This document shows positions 1 to 6,600 of a stretch of DNA of 11,622 nt, piece by piece. The DNA lies in contig CAJYHD010000205.1 in the NCBI GenBank assembly GCA_913773715.1, forward strand, positions 1-11,622, read 5' to 3'. The notes beneath the pieces are model-generated. The model was not told the DNA's origin. It worked only from the letters and a program-made list of their open reading frames with translations, and ran no database searches. How positions within the stretch are numbered: the stretch's first letter is position 1; every line of letters begins with the position of its first letter. Made by a program: the position numbers and the translations under genes. The stretch comes from an uncultured Sphingobium sp. GTDB lineage: Bacteria; Pseudomonadota; Alphaproteobacteria; Sphingomonadales; Sphingomonadaceae.

Positions 1-84
1 GGGCGAGTAGGGCATCGAGCGCGTCGATGTCGCGCACCCGGTCAGGGGCGCGACACAGAGCGCGACCAGCATCAGTCTGCGCAT
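1..84 (-). CDS. Rz1-like outer-membrane lipoprotein spanin (partial, embedded in Rz)
   Basis: Probable o-spanin. An ATG at 84-82 opens a frame shifted by +1 relative to Rz. Its 28 visible codons encode a lipoprotein signal: two arginines after Met, a hydrophobic stretch (LMLVALCVAPL) and the lipobox LTGC with Cys17. The residue after the Cys is Ala, not Asp, which fits sorting to the outer membrane. The segment after the Cys is Ser/Thr-rich with two prolines in sight. In Gram-negative phages Rz1 is often nested in or overlapping the 3' part of Rz, exactly as seen here. The Rz frame also remains open across the same bases, so both are used at once. The rest, including the stop, lies beyond the left edge, so full length is unknown. 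Confidence 0.8.
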   Translation of the reverse strand, partial: MRRLMLVALCVAPLTGCATSTRSMPYSP

Positions 85-364
85 AGCGTGTCACCGTGTC
101 TTTCGAGTGGATGATGAGGGGCTGGCGCGCGGCCAGGGTGGCCGCATAGGTCTGGGCGGCGGCGGCCTGCTGCTGGGCGAAGCGCGCTTGGTCCGCGAGG
201 CGAGTCTTGTCCGCGTCCACGATCGCCGAGGACCAGGCGGCGCGCTCATTGGTCAGCGTCTGGAGATAGTCGGCCCGGAGGTGGTCGAGCCGCGCCGCCC
301 ATAACCCCAGCGTCAGCACGATCAGCGCAGGCCAGAACCGGCGCAGGAGAGCCGGGACGGTCAC
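1..364 (-). CDS. Rz-like inner-membrane spanin (partial, runs off left edge)
   Basis: Probable i-spanin, the inner-membrane half of the complex that disrupts the outer membrane at the end of phage lysis. The frame opens with GTG at 364-362, inside a GTGA overlap with the endolysin stop, and stays open for 121 codons to the window edge. Residues about 10-26 (FWPALIVLTLGLWAARL) form one N-terminal membrane anchor. Residues about 27-80 are a charged, Ala/Gln-rich helix (for example RFAQQQAAAAQTYAATLAAR) of the coiled-coil type expected in the periplasm. There is no good Shine-Dalgarno at the proper distance, so translation is probably coupled to the endolysin. Position after the endolysin, the N-in single anchor and an embedded lipoprotein frame all fit Rz. 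No gene-specific similarity can be checked from here, and the C terminus is missing. Confidence 0.82.
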   Translation of the reverse strand, partial: MTVPALLRRFWPALIVLTLGLWAARLDHLRADYLQTLTNERAAWSSAIVDADKTRLADQARFAQQQAAAAQTYAATLAARQPLIIHSKDTVTRYAQTDAGRALCRAPDRVRDIDALDALLA

Positions 365-864
365 GCCTCGTTCTTCGATAGCGGAGTGCCCGAGGCCGAC
401 AGCCGCACCGGCTTGCCGATCACCGGCAGGTCAGCGGGCCAACGGCGAGCGATGCATCGATCCTTGGCGATGCGGGTGATCGTCACCGCGTCCGACTGAT
501 TCCCGCCGAGCACACGGTATGCCGTGTCATCCTCACCGACATAGAAGCCGACATGGCCGCCCCCGGCGCGATCGAAGACCAGCACTGCGCCAGGTGCCAG
601 CGCCGGCGCGGCCAGCGGCTTGCCCCAGGTCACCCAGGCCTTTGCCCGGATCGCGATCGGGGGTGGCGTCAGGCCTACCTCGGCGATGCACTTCGCGGCG
701 AAAAGCCCGCACCACGGCGTCTCATCGCCGTTGAAGGCGATGCCCAGCACCTTGACCGGGAGGGCCTTGGCCCAGCCCATGATGGTCGGATTGTTCGCGG
801 GGCCGGGCGTCTCGCGAACGCCAAGCTTCGCCCGCGCGGCGGTCAGCCACGTTGGTTCGGTCAT
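361..864 (-). CDS. Endolysin, NlpC/P60-type cysteine hydrolase (TIGR02594-like)
   Basis: Probable peptidoglycan hydrolase that lyses the cell. In the 167-residue product, the N-terminal segment WLTAARAKLGVRETPG starts the pattern of TIGR02594-type phage cysteine hydrolases. The catalytic set is visible: Cys52 in TPWCGLFAA, His104 in GGGHVGFYVG, and a polar third residue in GGNQSD at about 122. The segment LAPGAVLVFDR before the His is the usual strand. There is no signal peptide or membrane segment, so the enzyme should wait in the cytoplasm for a holin; the two membrane proteins upstream are candidates. I chose the ATG at 864 and not the one at 888, because AAAGGA lies 7 nt before 864 while nothing suitable precedes 888. 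The 3' end overlaps Rz by 4 nt. The substrate bond cannot be read from the sequence. Confidence 0.88.
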   Translation of the reverse strand: MTEPTWLTAARAKLGVRETPGPANNPTIMGWAKALPVKVLGIAFNGDETPWCGLFAAKCIAEVGLTPPPIAIRAKAWVTWGKPLAAPALAPGAVLVFDRAGGGHVGFYVGEDDTAYRVLGGNQSDAVTITRIAKDRCIARRWPADLPVIGKPVRLSASGTPLSKNEA

Positions 865-871
865 ATCGATG

Positions 872-877
872 TCCTTT
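872..877 (-). promoter_or_regulatory. Ribosome binding site deciding the endolysin start
   Basis: The minus strand reads AAAGGA, 7 nt before the ATG at 864. The alternative in-frame ATG at 888 lies upstream of this site and has no purine-rich motif of its own. A small 5-bp inverted repeat (890-894 with 902-906) lies just before that upstream ATG. Confidence 0.65.
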
Positions 878-944
878 GTTGGAGACATGAGCCCAAGAGA
901 CGGGCTATAAGATCAGGCCGGCGCCATCCCCCGATGTGTCGGCC

Positions 945-981
945 GCAGGGCCCGCCCAATCCCCCTCGTGGCGGGCCCTGC
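945..981. repeat. Inverted repeat 1: 12-bp perfect stem
   Basis: The arms GCAGGGCCCGCC (945-956) and GGCGGGCCCTGC (970-981) are perfect complements around a 13-nt loop. It lies 80 bp upstream of the endolysin start. No run of T follows on either strand, so it is not a textbook intrinsic terminator, but the stem is very stable. On the minus-strand RNA the loop is purine-rich (GAGGGGG). Confidence 0.8.
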
Positions 982-1044
982 TTCACAATTCAGAAATACA
1001 CATAAGTTATAAATGGCTTGTCCGGATCACCCGTGGACAGGTCT

Positions 1045-1078
1045 CGCCGCCCTCCATTCAAATTGGATGAGGGCGGCG
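1045..1078. repeat. Inverted repeat 2: 10-bp perfect stem
   Basis: The arms CGCCGCCCTC (1045-1054) and GAGGGCGGCG (1069-1078) are perfect complements around a 14-nt, more AT-rich loop. No T run follows on either strand. It lies about 100 bp from both neighbouring hairpins. Confidence 0.75.
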
Positions 1079-1152
1079 CGGCTATTGAGACTTGAATGGG
1101 TGATCTGCATCAATACATCACTGATCAAGCCGACGGGCTTAGAGGACGTGCT

Positions 1153-1183
1153 CGCCCCGCCTACTCAGCAACGGGGCGGGGCG
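1153..1183 (-). terminator. Inverted repeat 3: candidate terminator after the 132-residue gene
   Basis: The arms CGCCCCGCC (1153-1161) and GGCGGGGCG (1175-1183) are perfect complements around a 13-nt loop. The hairpin begins 12 nt past the TAG stop at 1198-1196, the position expected for a terminator of the upstream operon. The minus-strand RNA after it has no U tract, so if it ends transcription it does so inefficiently, with Rho, or after read-through. The stem is certain; its role is inferred. Confidence 0.4.
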
Positions 1184-1195
1184 GCTTCAGCAGGG

Positions 1196-1594
1196 CTATG
1201 CTTGATCCGCGCTTGGCAACTTCGACCGGACGAAGTTCAGCGCTATCGCAATGATACCTGCCCCCAGCGCCCCCAGGCCAGTGCCGTAGATCAACGCCAG
1301 CGCCGGATCAGGCCGCAGCCGCATCACCGCCCCCGCCGTGAACAGCAGCGCTAGGATCGTCACCGGCGCGTCGACCGTCCAGCGGTGCTGCTGGCGATCG
1401 GTCTGAGCGACATAGAAGCGGACCGCCAGGCATGCGCACAGCGCGGCGATCATGCTGCCGGCCTCGAAAGGATAGCCTGCAAAATGCCAGATGGTGGGCG
1501 CGCTCGTCGCAACGGTCGCCCCGGTATCCCGTGCGACGGCCGCAGCCGCGACGGGGATGAATGCGCCCATGGTCGCCCCCATTTTCCAGATCAT
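1196..1594 (-). CDS. Small multi-pass membrane protein, holin/antiholin candidate
   Basis: I do not recognise the family. The 132-residue product is strongly hydrophobic. Three or four membrane segments can be drawn: a short one at about 6-21 (GATMGAFIPVAAAAVA), then about 44-62 (AGSMIAALCACLAVRFYVA), 77-92 (PVTILALLFTAGAVMR) and 98-121, a Gly/Ala-rich helix. The end is short and charged (RSKLPSADQA). The ATG at 1594 overlaps the previous stop as ATGA, and no other good start or Shine-Dalgarno is present, so translational coupling is likely. Small size, several helices and a place just before the endolysin and spanins suggest a holin or antiholin. This is inferred from position and topology only. 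A strong hairpin follows the stop. Confidence 0.72.
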   Translation of the reverse strand: MIWKMGATMGAFIPVAAAAVARDTGATVATSAPTIWHFAGYPFEAGSMIAALCACLAVRFYVAQTDRQQHRWTVDAPVTILALLFTAGAVMRLRPDPALALIYGTGLGALGAGIIAIALNFVRSKLPSADQA

Positions 1595-2124
1595 CGAGTG
1601 GAGACCACGCCAATCGCCGCGATCAGGCTCAGCAGCGCGATGTAGGCCGGGCGCTTCAGCATCGGCAGGCTCGACCACATGTCGATCGGGAAGGGCCTGC
1701 GCCGAAGCTGCACGACCATCCCGCGCGCCGAGAGATAGAGCAGCGCTAGGCCAGTCAGGCCGAAGCACATGGCGATGGGGTCGACGAAGCGCTGGAACGT
1801 CAGCCACCAGCCCGTACCGGCCGGGTCTCGGATGTTCCAGTTCCACAGCACGATCGCATCGGATCCGCGTGTGAGCACGATCCCCATAGCGAAGCAGAAA
1901 CCTGCCCACCGCCAGATCGAGACGGGATGCGACGGCCGGTCGACCGACCGGTTGCGGTGCCATGCCCGGATCGCGTCGACCGCGAACATCAGCGCGACTA
2001 CGGTGGCGAAGGTCATGCCCGCCAGGTTGAGCACGACCAGCCACCCATGCCCATCAAACGACGGGGGCGCGACAGTGGGCGGCCCATCCGCGACCGCACG
2101 GGCCGCGAAGCTTGCATTATCCAT
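1591..2124 (-). CDS. Membrane protein with four predicted helices, lysis-module candidate
   Basis: I do not recognise the family. The 177-residue product has a polar, Pro-containing N terminus of about 25 residues. Four likely membrane helices follow: about 27-52 (GWLVVLNLAGMTFATVVAL and on), 70-94, 112-134 (RFVDPIAMCFGLTGLALLYL and on) and 156-174. Basic clusters sit after helices 1 (HRNR) and 3 (QLRRR), suggesting those loops are cytoplasmic with the N terminus outside. GGAG lies 8 nt before the ATG at 2124, and the gene begins 24 nt after the tail fibre stop. The 3' end overlaps the next membrane gene by 4 nt, so the two are probably made together. It may be one half of a holin/antiholin pair or an unrelated envelope protein such as a superinfection-exclusion factor. 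Confidence 0.75.
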   Translation of the reverse strand: MDNASFAARAVADGPPTVAPPSFDGHGWLVVLNLAGMTFATVVALMFAVDAIRAWHRNRSVDRPSHPVSIWRWAGFCFAMGIVLTRGSDAIVLWNWNIRDPAGTGWWLTFQRFVDPIAMCFGLTGLALLYLSARGMVVQLRRRPFPIDMWSSLPMLKRPAYIALLSLIAAIGVVSTR

Positions 2125-2148
2125 CGATGTTACTCCGATTGTAGCGGA

Positions 2149-3666
2149 TCAGCCGTGCTGCACGTCGATCCAGGCCCGGCCGTCGCGGATCGCCCAGACC
2201 TTGCCGACGCGGCGCATATATTGGACGATGGTCATGTCGTCCGGCTTGACCGCGACCGCCTTGATCCCGGCGCCATTGGCCACGGCGACGATGTAATCGC
2301 CGACGTCGAAATCGCCGGTGACATTGCAGGGCACCTGACCGCAGAAGGCGATGCGGTCGACACGCTGTCGTGCCGCTTCAAGGTCCGCCTCCCATACCGG
2401 AAGATCGGCTTCATACCGCGCTTTTGCGCTGGCCCATGCCGCATGAGCCGCTTGCTGTGCGGCGATCCGGACCGGGTATTCCGCCAGATCGTCGCGATAC
2501 GCTTCACGAAGCGCTTCATCGGCATCCTCGGCGGGCGGGGCGGGGAGGATAGGCGACTCCGGCTCCAAGCCCGGCGCCCCGGGGCGCTCGGCCAGATGGG
2601 CGGCCCAGGTGTCCCCGCCCACCAGCGAAGGGTCGGTGGACTTCACCACGAAGCTTATCGCGTCACCCCAGATCCGAGTCAGCAAGCCGTCGCGATCGAC
2701 TCCACAGACATCGCCCTTGGCAATGATGCCGCAGCCCTGTGCCTTGACCATATATTCGGCATAGTCGGCGCCGCTGACATTGACAGTGCCAGCGGCATTG
2801 AGCGACCGACCGGTCGAGGCATTCGCGTCCAGCTTCATGCAGCTGAGCGCGCTGGAAATGGGGCGATTGTCACCCAGGAAGAACCGTGCAGTCGCGAACG
2901 CCGGGTTGAAGGCGGGGCTCAGCTGGAGAATCTGGTCACCGACCGATCCCCCGCCGCCGATGACGTGACTGGTCCCGGATGCCGCGCCGATCAGCAGATT
3001 ACCGGCCTGATCGATACGCCCCTTTTCGACACCGGCCGTGCCGAAGATGACGCCGCCATACCCGGCGATGATCGTGGCGGGACCGCCCGCTCCGATGTCC
3101 ACCCCGACCGTCATGCCATAGAGGGCAGCCGGCCCACCCGCGAAAGACCAGGTCTGGGTATCCGGCTCGAAACCGATAGCCTTGCGAGCGACCAGCTTGA
3201 TGTGGCCCGTAAAATCGGCGCGGGTCGGCAGGAAGGTGGCCGCCGACACGCCGCCCGCGGCGATGCCCAGGACATTGGGGCTGCTCAGATACAGACCTGT
3301 GTCCTGATCGGCCTGGAAGCGGACGCCCGGCGTGGCCACCACACCCGCCGGGAAAAGGCCTTTTCCGGCATTATCACGCACCTCGGCGAACGTGGCGAGC
3401 AAGGCGGCTGCCGCTAGTGCCAGATCACGGGCAAAGCTCTGGGTCGGCTGGATCGCATAGGTCTGGCCTCCACCCGTGGCCGCCTGATAGGTCGTCGTCA
3501 GGCGGAGATCGGTCGCCGAGACGATCTGACCGATCTCATAGCTGCGCCCATCCGGTCCGATGAAGGCTTCACCGATCGAGGCATTGGCAACGAAATCCGT
3601 CCCGGCACCCGTGACGATATTCGAGCCGTTCGTGACGGTGACGGAGCCTGCACGATACCAAGACAT
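2149..3666 (-). CDS. Tail fibre protein with Peptidase_G2/chaperone-like C-terminal region
   Basis: Probable receptor-binding fibre of 505 residues. Residues 3-75 (YRAGSVTVTNGSNIVTGAGT and on) match the beta-rich N-terminal domain common in phage fibres, thought to attach to the tail tip. A helical stretch at about 78-98 is followed by fibre-type repeats: DTGLYLSSPNVLGIAAGG at 122-139 and GRIDQAGNLLIG at 216-227. The C-terminal part starts at GADYAEY (299) and resembles the Peptidase_G2/intramolecular-chaperone group: KGDVCGVDRDGLLT, VVKSTDPSLVGGDTW, then GQVPCNV, GDYIVAV and VGKVWAIRDGRAWIDV. Between GDTW and GQVPC lies a Pro-rich then Ala/Glu-rich helical insert (about 357-435). In some families such domains trim themselves after trimerisation; that is not shown here. 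GAGGAG lies 8 nt before the ATG and overlaps the gpJ stop; the genes are 5 nt apart. Confidence 0.83.
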   Translation of the reverse strand: MSWYRAGSVTVTNGSNIVTGAGTDFVANASIGEAFIGPDGRSYEIGQIVSATDLRLTTTYQAATGGGQTYAIQPTQSFARDLALAAAALLATFAEVRDNAGKGLFPAGVVATPGVRFQADQDTGLYLSSPNVLGIAAGGVSAATFLPTRADFTGHIKLVARKAIGFEPDTQTWSFAGGPAALYGMTVGVDIGAGGPATIIAGYGGVIFGTAGVEKGRIDQAGNLLIGAASGTSHVIGGGGSVGDQILQLSPAFNPAFATARFFLGDNRPISSALSCMKLDANASTGRSLNAAGTVNVSGADYAEYMVKAQGCGIIAKGDVCGVDRDGLLTRIWGDAISFVVKSTDPSLVGGDTWAAHLAERPGAPGLEPESPILPAPPAEDADEALREAYRDDLAEYPVRIAAQQAAHAAWASAKARYEADLPVWEADLEAARQRVDRIAFCGQVPCNVTGDFDVGDYIVAVANGAGIKAVAVKPDDMTIVQYMRRVGKVWAIRDGRAWIDVQHG

Positions 3667-3671
3667 GATGT

Positions 3672-6600
3672 TTACTCCTCGATGGCGACGATCGACAGGC
3701 GCTGGATCACGCCGTCGGGAAGGGTGAAGCCCCGCGACAAAGCGAGGCGGAGCGTGCGGTTGGCGGTGGACTGAGTGGGATCGAGCACGGTGAAGCCGCC
3801 CCCGATGGATGCAGTGAAGGTCGCGTTGCCAGGCTCTCCGGCGCCGACGACCGGCTTCAGACCGGCGAAGGTCTGCTGCTGGGTCGTGAAACTGCGCTGC
3901 TGAAGCTGTTCATAGGCTTGCCCAAAGCTGCGGCTGAGGGTGATCGAGGACGATGGCTGCTCGACATTCTTGCTGCCAAAATAGGTGAACCCGCCGTCGT
4001 CGGACGTCGCGTTGTAGGACGCGACATCCTGATTGAAGGCCTGCAACCCGGCATTGTCGGCCGAATAGGTGCGGGTCGTCTCTCGATAATAGGACCAGCT
4101 GGCGATGTAGCGGACCGGCTTGCCGTTCGACCCGAAGCTGGGCATATCGGCGATGGCATCAACTGCGAGGCTGCTGGACTGATTGCCGTTCCGAAGGGTG
4201 CCGACCGACAGCGACCCGCCATAATAGGCATCACCGGTCGTGGTGCGATATTCCAACGCATTGGCCCGGCTGCACTGGCTAATCGCCATCGTCGGGCCAT
4301 ACCATTCGATGAGGTCTTTTGCCGCGCCGAAGCCGACGCCCTGCACCTTCATATAGGTGCCGGTATTATATACGACGCGCCCGGTACCCATTTTGAGGTC
4401 GGTGTTGATCAGATTGAGCGATCCCGGCCCTTGGCCGCCGCCTATCAGCTTCAAACCGGTCACGTTGCCATTCACATCGATCTGCCACGTGATCGTGCCT
4501 TCAATTTTCCCCAGCCGGTCGACGACTGCCTCGAAGGCCTGCTGAAGTCCGACAGAGCCCACGCCGTCGATGACGGCTCGCACCTGGTCGATCGCCTTGG
4601 ACGTCGCCAAGTTAGCGTTCGCAGCCGTTTCCCGCACGCTACCGATGGTCGAGAAGGCAGCAGGCAGCCCAGTGGCCGGGTCGTAGATCGTCGAACTGAG
4701 CGTCTCGATGGCCTTCGCATTGGCCTGCGACCGAGTGGCGCTCAAATTTTCTTCCAGCGCCAGCCGCGCCCGTGTCGCCACAAGCCCAGTCTCCGGATCG
4801 CGCCAAGCTGCCTCCGAAGCGCGGACACGCTCGACAAGCGACTGAATATTGTCAGCCAGTACACGCTGCACGTCGACAATTGCCGCCTCAGCTGCGTTCA
4901 TCCGCGCCAGCAACGCCTGTCGGGCGAACGCGCTGGCCGACTCATTGGCATTCAGCGTCGTCGAAAATTCGGTCTGAATCTGCACGATTTGGGCCTGCCG
5001 CGCCCGGCTTGCGTCGTCGCCGTTGATAAGCGCGCGCAGGATCGCTTCATCGGCCGTGTCAGCCCGTCCCACCACCTGCCGGATGGTCATGGCATTGCGC
5101 GCGAGGCCACCCTTTGCGTCAATGACCGCTTCATTGACCTCGCCGATCGCCGCGGCCTGCTTATCGGTCGTCACGCCCAAGGCCCGCACGTCGCGCGCCA
5201 CGGCATCGACGGCAGTGATGCGTGCCGTCGTCTCGCTGACCGCCATTGATCGCACTGCACCGATTTCGGCCGTCAGCGCCAAGCGCGCTTGTGCTTCCGT
5301 CAGCTTGTCACCGTCGAGGCGGGTGAAGATGTCCTGACGTGCCTGGGCGGCCTGAACGATCTGCCGTCTGTTGGCATCGTCACCCGCCAGCAGGCCGCGC
5401 AATGCGGCAGTGGCTGCATCGTCAGCGACTAGCCTCGCCTGTCGGATATTGAGCGAATAGCTGGTCGTATCGCCGACCGTATCCAACTTTTGCTCAAGTG
5501 ACTGGACGGTGGCGCTCAGCCCGTCGAACGTCGTCTTATCCAGCTTGAGCGCGATCGACCCCTTGAGCGCATCGATGTCCTGCTGGGCGGTCGTCACGCG
5601 GCCGCCGACCTTAGTCAGCTCGATCGCATCAGCCTTCGAGACGATCGTGCCTTTCAGGCCGTCGACCTCGACTTCCGCTTTGGTCAGCCGCGCGATTATC
5701 GGCTCAAGCTCAGCGGCTTGCGCAGGATTAAGCACAGCCAAGGCGATCCGCTCTTCGACCCAATTCGAGTCGGCCTTCAGCGAGATGGTGCCACGCACCG
5801 CGTCGAGCCCCACCTCAACGCGATTGGTCCGCTCGGCCACCTGATCGACCGCATAGATGCGGACGACACCCGTCACCGGATCGACGACGATACCAGCATC
5901 GCGAAGCACTTCGCGCGTGCGCGCCGATTCCGTCAGCAGCCGAAGCGTCGCTTCACTTAACTTGCCCGCGTCCCGCTCGGCCTGACGCTGGATCGTCTCC
6001 AAATCAATGCGGGCATCGTCCAAGGCCGCCAATTCCGCGGCGTGCCCGACCTGCTGCTCCTTGATCGCCGATACATCGGTCGTGATCGGCTCGATCCGGT
6101 CAAGCTGGGCGATTGCCTCGGCGACGGTCCCAGGGCCGAAAGGCGAACCGGGGTCCCCACTGTTGGTCGCATTGTCATCCGGCCGCTTTCCATCGTCGTC
6201 GGCAACTGCGCTCCAATGAGCGGTGGTCGCTGCATCATCGATGGCAAGAATCAGCGGGTTCTTGCTGGCGTCATAGGCGTTGGCCTCGGCGGGCTGCACC
6301 GGCGCGGCGTCGTCCCGGTCCCAGGCGTAGATGTCTGGGCTCTCGACGGTCAGCGTCATGTTGCAGACGCCGCCCTGGCCGATCTCCTGCTCTTTCACCC
6401 GAAACAGCTTCCGCTCGAAACTCAGCGGCGCGAAGGTGAACGGCAGGATATCGCCGACGCCGTATTTCCATGCGCGGATATCGAACGGCGCGGTAAATTC
6501 GCGCTGATACTGCTTGCGCTGGAGCACCTGCTTAGCAATCCGCTGCGCTTGGCTGGGGCTCTCCACCGCCGCCAAGTCGAGCGTAAACTCGCGATCCTGA

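Larger units (their letters stand above)
865..1195. other. Non-coding gap between membrane-protein genes and endolysin
   Basis: The 331 bp hold no convincing gene on either strand. The longest minus-strand frame starting with ATG that I could follow by eye is 27 codons and has no ribosome binding site. The gap contains three GC-rich inverted repeats (945-981, 1045-1078, 1153-1183) and an AT-rich patch at about 981-1018, unusual in this GC-rich region. It separates the upstream late operon from the endolysin/spanin genes and may hold a terminator, an RNA processing element, or a lysis-gene promoter. I find no clear -35/-10 pair. Confidence 0.7.

Noticed and set aside
1035..1118. Minus-strand 27-codon frame in the gap (ATG near 1111)
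   Set aside because: No ribosome binding site, and it runs through hairpin 2; too short to support.
945..1183. Possible CRISPR array or direct repeats in the gap
   Set aside because: The roughly 100-bp spacing is of inverted repeats with different sequences; there is no direct repeat.
1013..1354. Plus-strand frame of 113 codons across the non-coding gap
   Set aside because: It runs into the antisense of the 132-residue gene, has no ribosome binding site and no protein-like pattern.
1595..2044. Upstream extension of the 132-residue gene's frame to 2044
   Set aside because: The extended part is Arg/His/Pro-rich and runs out of frame through the 177-residue membrane protein; the ATGA junction at 1594-1591 is the natural start.
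1927..3417. Long plus-strand open frame (496 codons) opposite the tail fibre gene
   Set aside because: It lies antisense to a clear fibre gene; its product is Arg/Asp/Gly-rich with no domain pattern, as expected from codon bias in GC-rich DNA.
3918..5249. Long plus-strand open frame (443 codons) opposite gpJ
   Set aside because: Same shadow effect; low-complexity, Arg- and Ile-rich product, no ribosome binding site sought out, and the minus-strand protein is convincing throughout.
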